A stretch of 54,034 nt of DNA from Gaertneriomyces semiglobifer (GCA_025558075.1 JAHLKF010000047.1:1-54034); one strand, 5' to 3'. Positions 39,581 through 49,321 are shown, counted from the first letter of the stretch. Numbers and translations are program-made. Notes: generated from the letters alone by a model not told the origin.

Positions 39581-40299
39581 CTGAAATCTGGGTTGAGTTA
39601 GAATATTTTCCTTATGTCAATCTTAACCCGCAAAATCACCTACCATGTATTATCTAGCGCCTCCTTCCTCTTGACCTTCCAATCCCTCCATATTTCATCG
39701 AGTGCCGCCCCTATGAAACTTCCGCGTCCTGCCGCACCTATCCATGTCCTTATATATGCCTCGTCTTCATCGATAAGTCCAGAACTCTGACATCAGACAC
39801 TTATCGATAAATCCTCAATGCTTCGCGCATATATCCTATGAACCTTATCAAATCAAACGCGCGCGTTCATTTCGTCGATAAACGGCCCTCGCCTATGGCG
39901 CTACGGGACTTGTATTCGTCAACGCATTTCCCATGTCCTTATATATGCCATTTCATTTACGAATATTTCTGCTAACCCAAATCTTCAAAAACCTCGATTT
40001 TTTTCGATCGCCGCTCCTTTGAGAAATTGGGTCACCTATTTTCGCCTTTTTACTTTAGTTTCTTCCTGCTTTCTTAAAAAAAACCTTTTCTAAATCCCTT
40101 TTTTCTTCCTTTTTTTTAACGCTATATTGCTTTTCCCGCTGACCCACTTACCCATTTTTCTTCGAAAGAAAAAATAATATACGCCCCTTCACACACTACT
40201 TCATAAGCATCTCCATTAAGCAAAAGTATGTTATATACACACAAAATCTATCGAGCCAATCCCTCAACCGGTCTGGGTCAATACAACTTTTACAGGCTT
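39581..40299. other. AT-rich boundary region between the two viral elements
   Basis: No gene is supported. ATCGATAAGT and ACTTATCGAT form an inverted pair near 39769-39818. TGTCCTTATATATGCC occurs twice (about 39747 and 39931). Runs of A and T are frequent towards 40130. The edge of the second element probably lies here, but no terminal repeat was identified. Confidence 0.4.
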
Positions 40300-40956
40300 T
40301 TACTGGCCCCGAGACAACTTTCTAAAATAGCACTCCTCACAGAACTTGTGGAAGCCGGGTTTCTTGCTTGATGTCATTCGAGGACAGTTTTTTGTCGAAC
40401 AGGGACGATTTTGTGCATTTTTTGATGTTGCTTGCTTGAAAGGTACTGGCTTGCTATTTTGATTTTCCTTAGACCAACACGGAGGACATTTTGGTTTCCA
40501 CTTTCGGTCCTTTTCTTCGCAATAAAACCATTTCTGACATTTGGTTTGTTCACATTTTTTGTAAGAGTTAAAACATCTATTACAGATTTCGACACTTTTC
40601 GCCGTCGATTTTAAATAACGTTTCTTGCACTTTGGAATCTGACAATCCCATGTCTTTCTTTTGAGGATGCGGAGTTTTTCAAGTGCCAGGTCCCGTTGGG
40701 CTTGAGGGAAAAAGTTCTGTATGCATTTGTTGCCAATAATGAGACGTTTCCCATTTTCACTCGATACCACTTCACATATTTCCTTAATATCATGGGTGCA
40801 GATGCATTTGACGACTACGTCACTTTTGTAAACATTCTCCACACAAAATTCGAGTATAGCCTCGCGATAGTTGTCATGGTTGGAATGTTTGACTATTTGC
40901 TGTCGAAAGATTTTGTGGTAGTACTGAGCGTCCTGTTCGTCACTATCGTCTGCCAT
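40300..40956 (-). CDS. Multi-zinc-finger protein of the second element, 218 aa
   Basis: ATG 40956 (MADDSDEQDAQYYHKIF) is preferred to the open frame from 41100. A CIC...C...IGNKCIQNF segment (residues about 60-95) is a small zinc domain seen in giant viruses and virophages. Further Cys clusters follow: CQIPKCKKR, CNRCF, KCEQTKC, KCPPCW, CSTKNC and CEECYF. Zinc ribbons suggest nucleic-acid or protein binding, perhaps in transcription. It is divergent from the primase-helicase gene, with a 262-bp region between. Confidence 0.6.
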   Translation of the reverse strand: MADDSDEQDAQYYHKIFRQQIVKHSNHDNYREAILEFCVENVYKSDVVVKCICTHDIKEICEVVSSENGKRLIIGNKCIQNFFPQAQRDLALEKLRILKRKTWDCQIPKCKKRYLKSTAKSVEICNRCFNSYKKCEQTKCQKWFYCEEKDRKWKPKCPPCWSKENQNSKPVPFKQATSKNAQNRPCSTKNCPRMTSSKKPGFHKFCEECYFRKLSRGQ

Positions 40957-41218
40957 TAGAAATACTGCAATTTTTGATTTGGAGTTACCCAAGTGACCCA
41001 GTTTTTCCTGTTTTAATATGTAAGTGCAGATGTCTTTATATATGGTATGTTCAGTCGATAAAATAGATGTAAAATACGCGCAAAAACATCGCATATACAT
41101 GTGTCTTCTGCATTAGATACCTTTTTTTAGATGTTTAAAAAAGACATATAAAGGTTAGAGGTTATATCTGTTCTATAGGGGGGTCTGTCAATTTACTTTT
41201 CTAATCAAAAGACCTAGA

Positions 41219-43744
41219 ATGAGTTTGGAAGGTGTCATACTCGATCAATTAAAGTCAGCAAAGGCAAAACTGTTAAAAAAGGGCTTTGTGCCGATTCCAG
41301 CACATCCGAAGGAGAAAAGACCTTTGGGCGATTGGAAGGAATACAATGTATCAGATTGGAATAAGGTTTTAAAGTGTTTACGGGGTGTGAGAAGTAATAT
41401 TGGGGTTTTGACTGGAGAAAAATCGGGCATAGTTGTCGTGGATATCGATAAGAAGGAGCCGAAAGAAGATGAAGCGCCCAACGATGACTATAGCGCTGAG
41501 ACCGGTCTTTCAGATTGGCAGGAAATGATCAAAGAACATGGGGATCCAAAGACACTCAAATGCAGATCACCGTCAGGTGGCTTGCACTACTACTTTCGAT
41601 GGGATGATGAATTGGGACAATCAGTAGCGACGACCTCCACAAGAGTAATGTCAAGGGCCGATGGACGTTTGTGTGGGATCGATCTTCGTGGCGATGGAGG
41701 ATTTATTATGGCACCTCCGAGTTCTATCAAAACTGGAAAGTACGAATGGTTGGATGAAACTGAAATAGCACCCTTGCCCACATGGATTCGGAATAACATC
41801 CTCAAAACCTGCAATGGGCTTAAAAAGGCTCGACATGAAACAAAAGTAAAAAATCACTTCATCAATGCTTTCGCAAATGATTCAATAACATTGGAAGATT
41901 TTGAGGTCTTCAAAACCTCTCCATATTATCAAGATCATGAAGTTGTCAATGTCGATTCGTACAGTCGAATAATTTTGAAAGAAACCAAGGATTTTGACTG
42001 TACGATATGCAAGCGTAGACATGTCAACCACAAGAACCACCCCTTCCTGGTTCGATTTGGTGGTAAATTGTTGTTTGTCTGTCGTCCCAACAATGGAGAC
42101 CAAAAACATAATGTGATTGTCAAAAAGGAAGAGGAAACAAGTAATGAAGACGATGTCAAAGATACCCCGCATTATCTGTTGATGTCCGAATTATGGACTA
42201 TTGCAAAACGAGACTCATTGAAGAAATACAACAATTGGATATACAGGCCTCTTGAAAACAAACCATGTGCGTACGTCAAATATCTTTCCTACCAAGAATG
42301 GGTGAACAAGGTGTTGAGAAAGAACAAAATCTACGTGTCAGCCCCAAAACGACACTTGGATATTCTGAAACACTTGGAGATGTACAACGACCCAGATCTT
42401 CCTTTTCTGCAGCGCGACCGCAATGTGATTGCCTTTCGGAATGGTGCGCTACTTCTTGATACGAATACATTTGTTCCTTATTCTGATGCGACTTTGAAGG
42501 GAGTGGCTGCCCGACATTGTATTGACCAAGACTTTACCAAGAGCGACTATACTCCAATGTTTGATCAAGTTGTCATGCATCAACTGACAGGATACGATCA
42601 AGAAGAGCGTAAAAACATTTACAATGTTGTTATCGGGTTAATTGGACGATTATTCTTTGATGTTGGACAGTATGACAAGTGGGCAGTCGCACTTTTACTA
42701 TATGGAGAGTCACGCACCGGAAAGTCGACATTACTCAATATCATAAAAGCAATGTTCGATATTTCCGAAGTGGCAATACTGGCTGCGAACACTGAGAAGA
42801 TCTTTGGCTTGGAGAATATCATTGGAAAAGAACTGCTATTGGTTCCGGAAATACCTCACAATATGAAGGACACATTTGATCCTACGATGCTTCAATCAAT
42901 GATTGACGGTGACTTTGTCAATGTCGCGGCCAAACATGCGAAAGCGACCACTGGTGCCTTTAAAACACCTATTATGATGGCGGGGAACGTGTTTCCTAAC
43001 TATGATGATAAGAAGGGAGCCATTGTGAATCGTGTGCCCATTTTTGTGTTTGAAAACTTTGTTACTGATAAAGACACCAGCATTGAGGAAGTAGTCATCA
43101 AAAACGAACTGCCAAACCTTATATACAAGTCATTAAAAATATATTATATATTGAGGGAATCCCACAAGGGACAAAGTTTCTGGGACTTTGCTCCAGTGTA
43201 CTTTCGAGACAATCAAGAAATTGCAAGAAAAGCGACCAATTGGTTGCATCGATTCCTCACTGCACCTGCAGAGGAAAACGCCTCTTCTACGGCTTCGTAT
43301 TGCGTCAAGAAAAAAGTGCTTCCAGGCGCCGATAGAATCAAGGTTCATATCGAAGACGTGAAAAAGGCCTTCATGCGTTATATGAAGTTTAATCATCCAG
43401 GGCAGAAATATACATGGGACGATAACGATTATTCGACTTTCAAAAGTCTTGGATATGAGGTCGAGAGAATGCATATATGCAAATCTTGCAACAATCGTGC
43501 AAAAGGAGGTAAAGATAAATGTTGTGAGGAATACGATTCTGCAAACCGAACAAAGCGCACCTTCATATATGATCTTTTGATTGACCGTAATGAAAAATCG
43601 ACATCCACATACAAGATCGTCCCAGATGCTGAGGAAATGACAGTGGATCTGGAACCAACTTCGCCTCCACTTATCAAAAAACGCTCCATTCTTGATGGAC
43701 TCGCTGGTTCGGGAGCAAAACGATCACGTATCAGGGACTGCTAG
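41219..43744 (+). CDS. PrimPol-SF3 helicase (D5-like) replication protein, 841 aa
   Basis: This fusion starts DNA synthesis and unwinds the template. The N-terminal primase-polymerase domain carries VVVDIDKKE (about 73-80), SPSGGLHYYF (about 117-126) and DLRGDGGFIMAPPS (about 155-168). A linker with a Cys/His cluster (CTICKRRHVNHKNH) follows. The SF3 helicase domain has Walker A GESRTGKST (about 500), Walker B ELLLVPEIPH (about 540) and the sensor PIMMAGNVFP (about 585). The C-terminus has a CKSCNNRAKGGKDKCC cluster. Its stop overlaps the stop of the small zinc protein on the other strand. No polymerase is present in this element. Confidence 0.9.
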   Translation: MSLEGVILDQLKSAKAKLLKKGFVPIPAHPKEKRPLGDWKEYNVSDWNKVLKCLRGVRSNIGVLTGEKSGIVVVDIDKKEPKEDEAPNDDYSAETGLSDWQEMIKEHGDPKTLKCRSPSGGLHYYFRWDDELGQSVATTSTRVMSRADGRLCGIDLRGDGGFIMAPPSSIKTGKYEWLDETEIAPLPTWIRNNILKTCNGLKKARHETKVKNHFINAFANDSITLEDFEVFKTSPYYQDHEVVNVDSYSRIILKETKDFDCTICKRRHVNHKNHPFLVRFGGKLLFVCRPNNGDQKHNVIVKKEEETSNEDDVKDTPHYLLMSELWTIAKRDSLKKYNNWIYRPLENKPCAYVKYLSYQEWVNKVLRKNKIYVSAPKRHLDILKHLEMYNDPDLPFLQRDRNVIAFRNGALLLDTNTFVPYSDATLKGVAARHCIDQDFTKSDYTPMFDQVVMHQLTGYDQEERKNIYNVVIGLIGRLFFDVGQYDKWAVALLLYGESRTGKSTLLNIIKAMFDISEVAILAANTEKIFGLENIIGKELLLVPEIPHNMKDTFDPTMLQSMIDGDFVNVAAKHAKATTGAFKTPIMMAGNVFPNYDDKKGAIVNRVPIFVFENFVTDKDTSIEEVVIKNELPNLIYKSLKIYYILRESHKGQSFWDFAPVYFRDNQEIARKATNWLHRFLTAPAEENASSTASYCVKKKVLPGADRIKVHIEDVKKAFMRYMKFNHPGQKYTWDDNDYSTFKSLGYEVERMHICKSCNNRAKGGKDKCCEEYDSANRTKRTFIYDLLIDRNEKSTSTYKIVPDAEEMTVDLEPTSPPLIKKRSILDGLAGSGAKRSRIRDC

Positions 43745-43956
43745 GTTTCCTCATCACTTTCCGAGTCAGGTACCAGAACATAGTCTTTGACTTCCCGGCG
43801 CTTGCTCCAGCATTCGAGACAATAAGGGCGGCCTTTCATCTTTGGAATAATGGTAGGGCAGTCATCTGTCTTGCACTTTTTGCAGCGATCTGGAATAATT
43901 AAATTACCTTGTTTATCGCGCTGGGGTGTGTATACGGGGAACGTCTCTTTGGCCAT
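43741..43956 (-). CDS. Small zinc-ribbon protein, 71 aa
   Basis: ATG 43956 (MAKETFPVYTPQRDK). Two Cys pairs, CKKCKTDDC and CLECW, form a likely zinc ribbon, followed by an acidic tail. It converges with the primase-helicase so closely that the stop codons share bases. Function unknown. Confidence 0.6.
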   Translation of the reverse strand: MAKETFPVYTPQRDKQGNLIIPDRCKKCKTDDCPTIIPKMKGRPYCLECWSKRREVKDYVLVPDSESDEET

Positions 43957-44066
43957 GTTGTACTTTCTTTAAATAGGAAATGAGGGAATAAATCACATGT
44001 GCGGTTGGAACAGAACTTATACATTCTGTATAATGTTTAAATAGGATTTTTGATAGTTCTTTGTAA

Positions 44067-44342
44067 ATGTTCGAATTCAGCGATTCATATTATGATACGC
44101 CTAAAGAATGTGTTCAAGTGACGTGTTTAGAGTTGTTCGACGCATTAAAGCCAGAGTTTCAGGAACAGTTTGTGAAAGATCTTGAAGAGATGAATACGGA
44201 AAATGTGGTGGACGAAGGAACATTCAAAGTTCTGAAATGGTCGCTTCTATTCAATAAACTGAGTTCTCAATACAAGGATCATGTCAAAGTTGAAGAAGCA
44301 CCAAAGAAAAGAAAGGGCAAGAGCAAAGCACCCAGCATCTAG
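44067..44342 (+). CDS. Small helical protein, 91 aa
   Basis: ATG 44067 (MFEFSDSYYDTPKECVQ). Helical and acidic with a basic C-terminal tail (KKRKGKSKAPS). TTTAAATAGG about 30 nt upstream is shared, in reverse, with the small zinc-ribbon gene and may be a promoter element. The stop lies inside a perfect hairpin (44326-44349). No family was recognised. Confidence 0.55.
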   Translation: MFEFSDSYYDTPKECVQVTCLELFDALKPEFQEQFVKDLEEMNTENVVDEGTFKVLKWSLLFNKLSSQYKDHVKVEEAPKKRKGKSKAPSI

Positions 44343-44349
44343 GGTGCTT
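44326..44349 (+). terminator. Hairpin at the end of the 91-aa gene
   Basis: AAGCACCC, an 8-base loop, GGGTGCTT: a perfect 8-bp stem spanning the TAG stop at 44340-44342. Confidence 0.6.
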
Positions 44350-44536
44350 AAATATACTGTTACTCGGTATATAGGTTTCTATGATGTATTGATGTACATC
44401 ACAGGAATCCTGTGGAGCATGTTATTAGTCGATATGCTCAGACCGGTTACTTGTTGGTTTATGGTGGCTTCAACGTAGTAACAAAAAATGCCTATAAAAC
44501 AAATCTTAATCAGAACGAGCACTGATTTGGGATGTA

Positions 44537-44556
44537 GGGAGCACCTTGATGCTCCC
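44537..44556 (-). terminator. Hairpin downstream of capsid gene 1
   Basis: GGGAGCA, CCTTGA, TGCTCCC: a 7-bp stem about 110 nt past the stop of the minus-strand capsid gene. The 44343-44668 region has no gene. Confidence 0.55.
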
Positions 44557-44668
44557 AATCATATGTTCTGAAAAAAAGATTTGTCCTAAACGCAACCTAT
44601 ACATCAGCAAAGACTCCACCAATGCTCAGCGTAACATTCTCGTAGTAGTTCACAAGTAAACGAACCGA

Positions 44669-45778
44669 CTAGGGAAGAACAGTGTCATGAATCGTGGCAA
44701 TTTTAAGTGACGAATTTGTTCCTTCAAATGACAAACCAGCGCTCGAAGACTCGGTACGGTCTTGGAACGACCAGCCAAAGGAGAATTGCTTCTTGTCATA
44801 ATCAGCAAATGAGATATCCATATCGCCGAGACTGTCAAAATCAGTCTGCGATAACAGACTGGCGAGCAATGTCTGATTGTCGGTTGTTGAATGCTTGAAG
44901 CCGGCTTTCCCGCTGGGAATTGCGGTCATACCAAGAACAAGACGCCACTCCCTGAGATCCCAAGAGGAATAGTTCAAAGCAGCATCCTTTGTAGTATCAG
45001 CATTTGCGTCAACAAACATTGCATCAAATCCCTGCAAGGATCGCACTCCGGACATATTCAGATTAAAAATATTCTTTTCAGTGCCAGAAGCCGGCACCAG
45101 AGCCTGGGTTGTTCTCGTATACTCATAGGAGATGGCTCGAGTTGCATTAACGAACTGAGGGCTCGGAGTATGATAAGGCATCAAGAGCCTAATGTTGCTG
45201 ACACGGATTTCGTCCACATTCCCATTTGGGAATACGGAGGCTGGGTGTGCAAGGGCGATGGTGAACTCCAGTGTCTGGTCCGGGAGTGCAAACACGTGAA
45301 AGAAATTTTTATTCTTAGGATTACAAAAACCAACCCATGGATGCATGTTCATGGAGACAGTTGCTCGAGTGTCGAATATATTATCGTTTGAATAACCGCT
45401 AAGTTGTCTCAACAATTTCTTATGTCCGGCCGACATGTTCTTGTAGATGCTGCTCAAGAAAGCCGGGTAGTTATGAATTTTCTCAACAACTTGCCCTGCG
45501 GCCGTGATAGTCAAAGACTGAATGATGGCCTCAAGACCGAGATAAGTGTTCTTAATATCGGCACCAGGAGTAATAGCGGTTCCGTTGTTATATGCGGAAA
45601 CATCCATGGAGAGGACCATTTTTGTAAGGTCAAATGATGTCGTGCAAGAATCACATACAATACGGATGGGAGTCGAACTGCGGTCCTTTGAAGAATATTC
45701 GGCTTGATCGGTAGGAGAGAAGGTATGTATACCCTTTCCCAAAGGGTCACCAAATTGCCGAGCAGGAATCTCAGACAT
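44669..45778 (-). CDS. Capsid protein 1 (likely double jelly-roll major capsid protein), 369 aa
   Basis: ATG 45778 (MSEIPARQFGDPLGKG). It is homologous to the 415-aa protein at 47968-49215. Shared points are STPIRIVCDS with GSPIKVVIDS, a glycine-bearing strand before KIHNYPAFLSS or EYSDYPEHLSQ, LPDQTLEFTIAL with CPNQAVELTLTL, the SWDLREWRLVLG block with ISWRYQLGQWRLPL, and a closing DYDKKQFSFGWSF or NFDSKRFTIRHNF. Length, β-rich character and the place beside the packaging ATPase fit a double jelly-roll capsid protein. The fold was not tested. Confidence 0.6.
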   Translation of the reverse strand: MSEIPARQFGDPLGKGIHTFSPTDQAEYSSKDRSSTPIRIVCDSCTTSFDLTKMVLSMDVSAYNNGTAITPGADIKNTYLGLEAIIQSLTITAAGQVVEKIHNYPAFLSSIYKNMSAGHKKLLRQLSGYSNDNIFDTRATVSMNMHPWVGFCNPKNKNFFHVFALPDQTLEFTIALAHPASVFPNGNVDEIRVSNIRLLMPYHTPSPQFVNATRAISYEYTRTTQALVPASGTEKNIFNLNMSGVRSLQGFDAMFVDANADTTKDAALNYSSWDLREWRLVLGMTAIPSGKAGFKHSTTDNQTLLASLLSQTDFDSLGDMDISFADYDKKQFSFGWSFQDRTESSSAGLSFEGTNSSLKIATIHDTVLP

Positions 45779-45841
45779 GGAACGTTTCTTTTGATAATAG
45801 AAAACGAGGTAATTTATTAGTGCTGCGTTTAAGGCCCATGC

Positions 45842-46576
45842 TTATTCTGTGCTCGGTTTTCCCTCGGTGAACACGTCCTCATTCTTTGGTGTCTTTAGAT
45901 CAATGTAGAGGAATGAATACGGTTCTTTTGTTGCTCGATCTGCAACATCGATAAACTCGCGTTCAGTGAGGTGACATCTCAGTTCAGGTGCGATCTTTTC
46001 ATATTGCTTCATATTCAGTCGATAAAGAATGACGTGTGTGTTATTGACACGCTGCAATGGTGTCATTTGCAGAGTGTCATGGAAGGAGCACATTAATGAA
46101 ATGCCGCTGTGTCTCGCTCGAGAGTACAGAGTGTCCAGCATCTCTTTGATACCGCTGGATATTTCTTCATGTTTCTTGAGTTCCTTCTTCGGGTCATTGC
46201 CGGTCTGTCTAGCGAGTATTCCATAGTCGTCGATAACAATAAGAATGTGTTGTCGTGTTTTGTCTGTTCTGTAGAGCATGCGTTGTTTTTCAAACAAGGC
46301 GTTGAGGACATGGTTGGAGACTAAATGAGAAATGTATACATTGTTCTTTCGCTTAAGGCTGCTCCAAATGGGATCTTCAATGGAGGGTGTAAATATGCAC
46401 ACCGCAGAGTACGCTGGAGCAAGTTTCTCGATAAGGTTGACTTGACAAGTTGTTTTACCGGATCGTGAAGAGCCGACAATGGAGAGAACAAAGAACTTTC
46501 TGGGAAATCCGTTCGGTGTCTTATCAACGAGTTTTACCTCGTTTTCTTTGGGGATCTTTACCTTGTGAATGTACAT
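45842..46576 (-). CDS. FtsK/HerA-type genome-packaging ATPase, 244 aa
   Basis: ATG 46576 (MYIHKVKIPKENEVKLVD). Walker A is GSSRSGKTTCQ and Walker B is HILIVIDDYG; MCSFHDTLQMTPLQRVNNTH follows as a sensor-like part. The size matches virophage and polinton-like virus ATPases. In contrast to the ATPase at 35988-36939 it has no intron, and the two proteins are clearly different lineages. It runs in the same direction as capsid gene 1 and is divergent from the minor capsid gene. Confidence 0.85.
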   Translation of the reverse strand: MYIHKVKIPKENEVKLVDKTPNGFPRKFFVLSIVGSSRSGKTTCQVNLIEKLAPAYSAVCIFTPSIEDPIWSSLKRKNNVYISHLVSNHVLNALFEKQRMLYRTDKTRQHILIVIDDYGILARQTGNDPKKELKKHEEISSGIKEMLDTLYSRARHSGISLMCSFHDTLQMTPLQRVNNTHVILYRLNMKQYEKIAPELRCHLTEREFIDVADRATKEPYSFLYIDLKTPKNEDVFTEGKPSTE

Positions 46577-46629
46577 AGCGGATTAATTTCTTCTTAATAG
46601 TATAACAAGCAACATATTTTGTCGTCTAT

Positions 46630-47379
46630 ATGTATAGAGAATATATTCTGAATACGGCCATAGTCGGGGACTCGAGCAATGCTACATTCTATATCTCTCC
46701 TCCTCAGAGCATCTATGCATTCCGTGTGATCTCGGTGAATTTCATTCAATCGTGGGACATGATGAATAGTACTAACAATACCATCCTCTTTGCAGAGATG
46801 GGCGACACCACTCCACGAAAAGCCACAATCGCACCGGGACATTACAATGCGTTTAATATTGGTGCAGCAGTAGCAACTGCAATGTCGGGTGCAGGATCGC
46901 AGCCATATACCTGCACCTATGACGAGCGAACTCGACGATTGAGGATCGAAACGACAGGAAGTAAAGAGTTCAAACTGATTGAAGGTGCACGAGGTAGCAC
47001 TGCATACTTGCAACTCGGAATGAGTAAATCGAGCGAAAGCGGTTACGCATTACCGGGCTTTACTCTGCCTGCTCCTTTGAATCTATCTGCAAGTCAACCG
47101 ATTCTTCTCACTAGCAGAACTCTGCAAACGTCAAACGGAATTACATATGTTGCAGGAATTAACAGTGATATCAACGTACTGGCGTGTATCACACCGGACT
47201 CCTTTAATGATGTAGTGTCCTGGGTAAACCCGAGTGACAAAATGTTCCAGACGGGAGAAATCAGCATGAGTTCTATTGACATCCAATTATTTGACAGCCA
47301 AACGATGCAACAAATCAAGACCACTGCTCCAATCGTTGTTGTTCTTGGTGTGTATGATGATCCTGCAGACCTTTTTTGA
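46630..47379 (+). CDS. Minor capsid protein (penton- or spike-like), 249 aa
   Basis: ATG 46630 (MYREYILNTAIVGDSSN). β-rich, with features of the minor capsid proteins of polinton-like viruses: an N-terminal strand set (FRVISVNFIQSW), IAPGHYNAFNIGAAV, TYDERTRRLRIET, then a LQLGMSK segment before a second β-rich half. Placement among the ATPase and capsid genes supports a virion role. A T-rich TTCTTAATAGTAT lies 27-39 nt upstream. Confidence 0.6.
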   Translation: MYREYILNTAIVGDSSNATFYISPPQSIYAFRVISVNFIQSWDMMNSTNNTILFAEMGDTTPRKATIAPGHYNAFNIGAAVATAMSGAGSQPYTCTYDERTRRLRIETTGSKEFKLIEGARGSTAYLQLGMSKSSESGYALPGFTLPAPLNLSASQPILLTSRTLQTSNGITYVAGINSDINVLACITPDSFNDVVSWVNPSDKMFQTGEISMSSIDIQLFDSQTMQQIKTTAPIVVVLGVYDDPADLF

Positions 47380-47420
47380 AGTTTTTTTTTCTTGATAGTG
47401 TTCAAGAAATCAACGATAAA

Positions 47421-47909
47421 ATGGAAGAAGAACAGCAAAAATCGATCGCCACAGCCCATCCCGAGGTTGAAGCAAGCGCTGCACAGGACACAGTACATGA
47501 AAATGTACAGGATCACGCGGAGGATGCTCCAAAGGCGAAGAGAAAGATGACTGAAAAGCAAAAGGCGGCACTCGACGCGGCTCGAGAGAAGCGCACAGCG
47601 CGATTGCGCGAAATGTCGAAGCAGAAGGCTGAAGAGGATGAGAAAAAACGGCTTGAGGAGGCCAAGAGACTGCTTCAGGAGGAAAAGGCAAAGAAGAAGG
47701 CAGCGCGATTAGCAAAGGCAGCAGCAAAACCACCCAAGAAGAAGCCAGTAAAAGCAAAGGCGCCAGTTGAACCAGAAGAGGAACATTCACCTCCCAATAT
47801 AAAGATTCAGCCAACAAATCCAATTGCCTCAAGATTATACGATCAGCAGGCCGAGGTCGCATTCAATAATCCTTATGATGTTATTTTTGGAAATACATAC
47901 AGAAGGTAA
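47421..47909 (+). CDS. Lysine-rich coiled-coil protein, 162 aa
   Basis: ATG 47421 (MEEEQQKSIATAHPEVE) is used; the open frame from 47376 overlaps the preceding gene. The central part is a charged helix (KRKMTEKQKAALDAAREKRT) with a Lys/Ala/Pro-rich end, then a conserved-looking tail ending NPYDVIFGNTYRR. It resembles in design the proteins at 857-1567 and 28473-29180 (KRTLSEEQKQKMKDAR). CTTGATAGTG lies just upstream. Confidence 0.6.
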   Translation: MEEEQQKSIATAHPEVEASAAQDTVHENVQDHAEDAPKAKRKMTEKQKAALDAAREKRTARLREMSKQKAEEDEKKRLEEAKRLLQEEKAKKKAARLAKAAAKPPKKKPVKAKAPVEPEEEHSPPNIKIQPTNPIASRLYDQQAEVAFNNPYDVIFGNTYRR

Positions 47910-47967
47910 AGACATTCCGAGTACTGAATATTTTTTTAGTTGACATCTTGTAAGAAAACCCTTCAAG

Positions 47968-49215
47968 ATGTCAATTAACAATCAAACTTCCGGTAGTACT
48001 TATCCCGTAATTCCTGCAAATTGGATCTATGCATCTCGTCAATTTGAGATGAACTCGGACGCTCTCTCTGAAAATGTTATGATTTATCGCCCAGTCAAGG
48101 ACAGGCATGACTCAAGAGCCGCCGGATCTCCTATCAAGGTGGTGATTGACTCTCCAAGTTCCTTTCTAAGGCCGCAAAGAACCTATATGTCATGCAGGAT
48201 CACTCATTACAATTCAGACAGTTCTCCAAATACTAGCGTCACATCCAGCGATGTTGGATTGATGTCCCATTTTAGAACAGCGACACTACGAGTTTCGGGA
48301 AAGATTGCGGAAGAATACAGTGATTACCCTGAGCACTTGAGTCAGCAATATACCTATGAAACTGCTGCAAGACGCAAGTATTTGCGATTGCTCGAAGGGG
48401 CTGGAAATGCCGACGCCATTAAGAATGCTAACGGTTCTGCTATTGTCCGCCATCACTTACGCTTTGGATTGCTTAACAACGTTAATGGGAACCCTTTACC
48501 CCTGTGCCTTTGCCCGAACCAGGCGGTGGAATTGACGCTTACATTGAACACTCCCCAGCAAGCAGTTACTAATGCACCTAGTGGAGGTTATTTTGTAGTG
48601 GATGATGTCCGAATCGTTGCCCAACTGGTAACTCCAGCAGCCGAGTTCTTATCTTCCGCATGGGCAGGTATTCGAAACGGCAAGTACCTAGAACTAGATT
48701 ACGTTGCAGGCGTTCAAACCACGAACCCATGTAGTGGCGCGACTCAAAATAACTTTATTATTCCTCTCAGCAACAGTCGAGTGGTAGGACTGATGCATCG
48801 CTTTAGAAGGGATGATGCTTACTCGACTACAACGGGGGATAAATCATTGATTTATGATAAGGCAAACCTGATCTCTTGGAGATACCAGTTGGGTCAGTGG
48901 AGATTGCCCTTGACAGAGGACTTTAAGGTAGAGGATGCATTGATCAACGGTGCTTTATCGATGTCGGATTCAGAAAACTATGAAACTGAAGATGTTGACT
49001 TTGATAACTTTGACTCGAAGCGCTTTACCATAAGACACAATTTCAAATCGATTGATGAAGAGATGTCGAGTGCTTTAAATTTAACAGGGTCAGATGGTAA
49101 CCTCCGTTTGATCACCACTCATGCAAGCCCACCTCCCTCAACGAGCGTGTCTCTTCTAACCTCTGTTTTCGTGCATAGGACGCTCTTGATTGGAAATACG
49201 ATAGATATAGTCTGA
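47968..49215 (+). CDS. Capsid protein 2, paralogue of capsid protein 1, 415 aa
   Basis: ATG 47968 (MSINNQTSGSTYPVIPAN). Homologous along its length to the 369-aa protein at 44669-45778; the shared blocks are listed there. The last ~30 residues after NLRLITTHASPPP have no counterpart in the paralogue. Two related capsid proteins could form different capsomers, or one could be a cap or fibre-like variant. Which is the major one is not known. Confidence 0.6.
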   Translation: MSINNQTSGSTYPVIPANWIYASRQFEMNSDALSENVMIYRPVKDRHDSRAAGSPIKVVIDSPSSFLRPQRTYMSCRITHYNSDSSPNTSVTSSDVGLMSHFRTATLRVSGKIAEEYSDYPEHLSQQYTYETAARRKYLRLLEGAGNADAIKNANGSAIVRHHLRFGLLNNVNGNPLPLCLCPNQAVELTLTLNTPQQAVTNAPSGGYFVVDDVRIVAQLVTPAAEFLSSAWAGIRNGKYLELDYVAGVQTTNPCSGATQNNFIIPLSNSRVVGLMHRFRRDDAYSTTTGDKSLIYDKANLISWRYQLGQWRLPLTEDFKVEDALINGALSMSDSENYETEDVDFDNFDSKRFTIRHNFKSIDEEMSSALNLTGSDGNLRLITTHASPPPSTSVSLLTSVFVHRTLLIGNTIDIV

Positions 49216-49216
49216 T

Positions 49217-49230
49217 TCCACACTTGTGGA
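49217..49230 (+). terminator. Hairpin just after capsid gene 2
   Basis: TCCACA, CT, TGTGGA immediately after the TGA stop of capsid gene 2. Confidence 0.5.
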
Positions 49231-49261
49231 GCGAAAGACCGATAAATGTGAAAACCTTGTT

Positions 49262-49289
49262 TTTTGATGGATCATAAAATCTATCAAAA
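49262..49289. terminator. A/T-rich hairpin between convergent genes
   Basis: TTTTGATGGAT, CATAAA, ATCTATCAAAA: an 11-bp stem with one G-T pair, between capsid gene 2 and the small basic gene. Confidence 0.5.
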
Positions 49290-49304
49290 CACAATGATCA
49301 TGGT

Positions 49305-49318
49305 GTTGGGGGACCAAC
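49305..49318 (-). terminator. Hairpin at the end of the small basic gene
   Basis: GTTGG, GGGA, CCAAC, 4 nt past the minus-strand stop at 49322-49324. Confidence 0.4.
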
Positions 49319-49321
49319 GAC

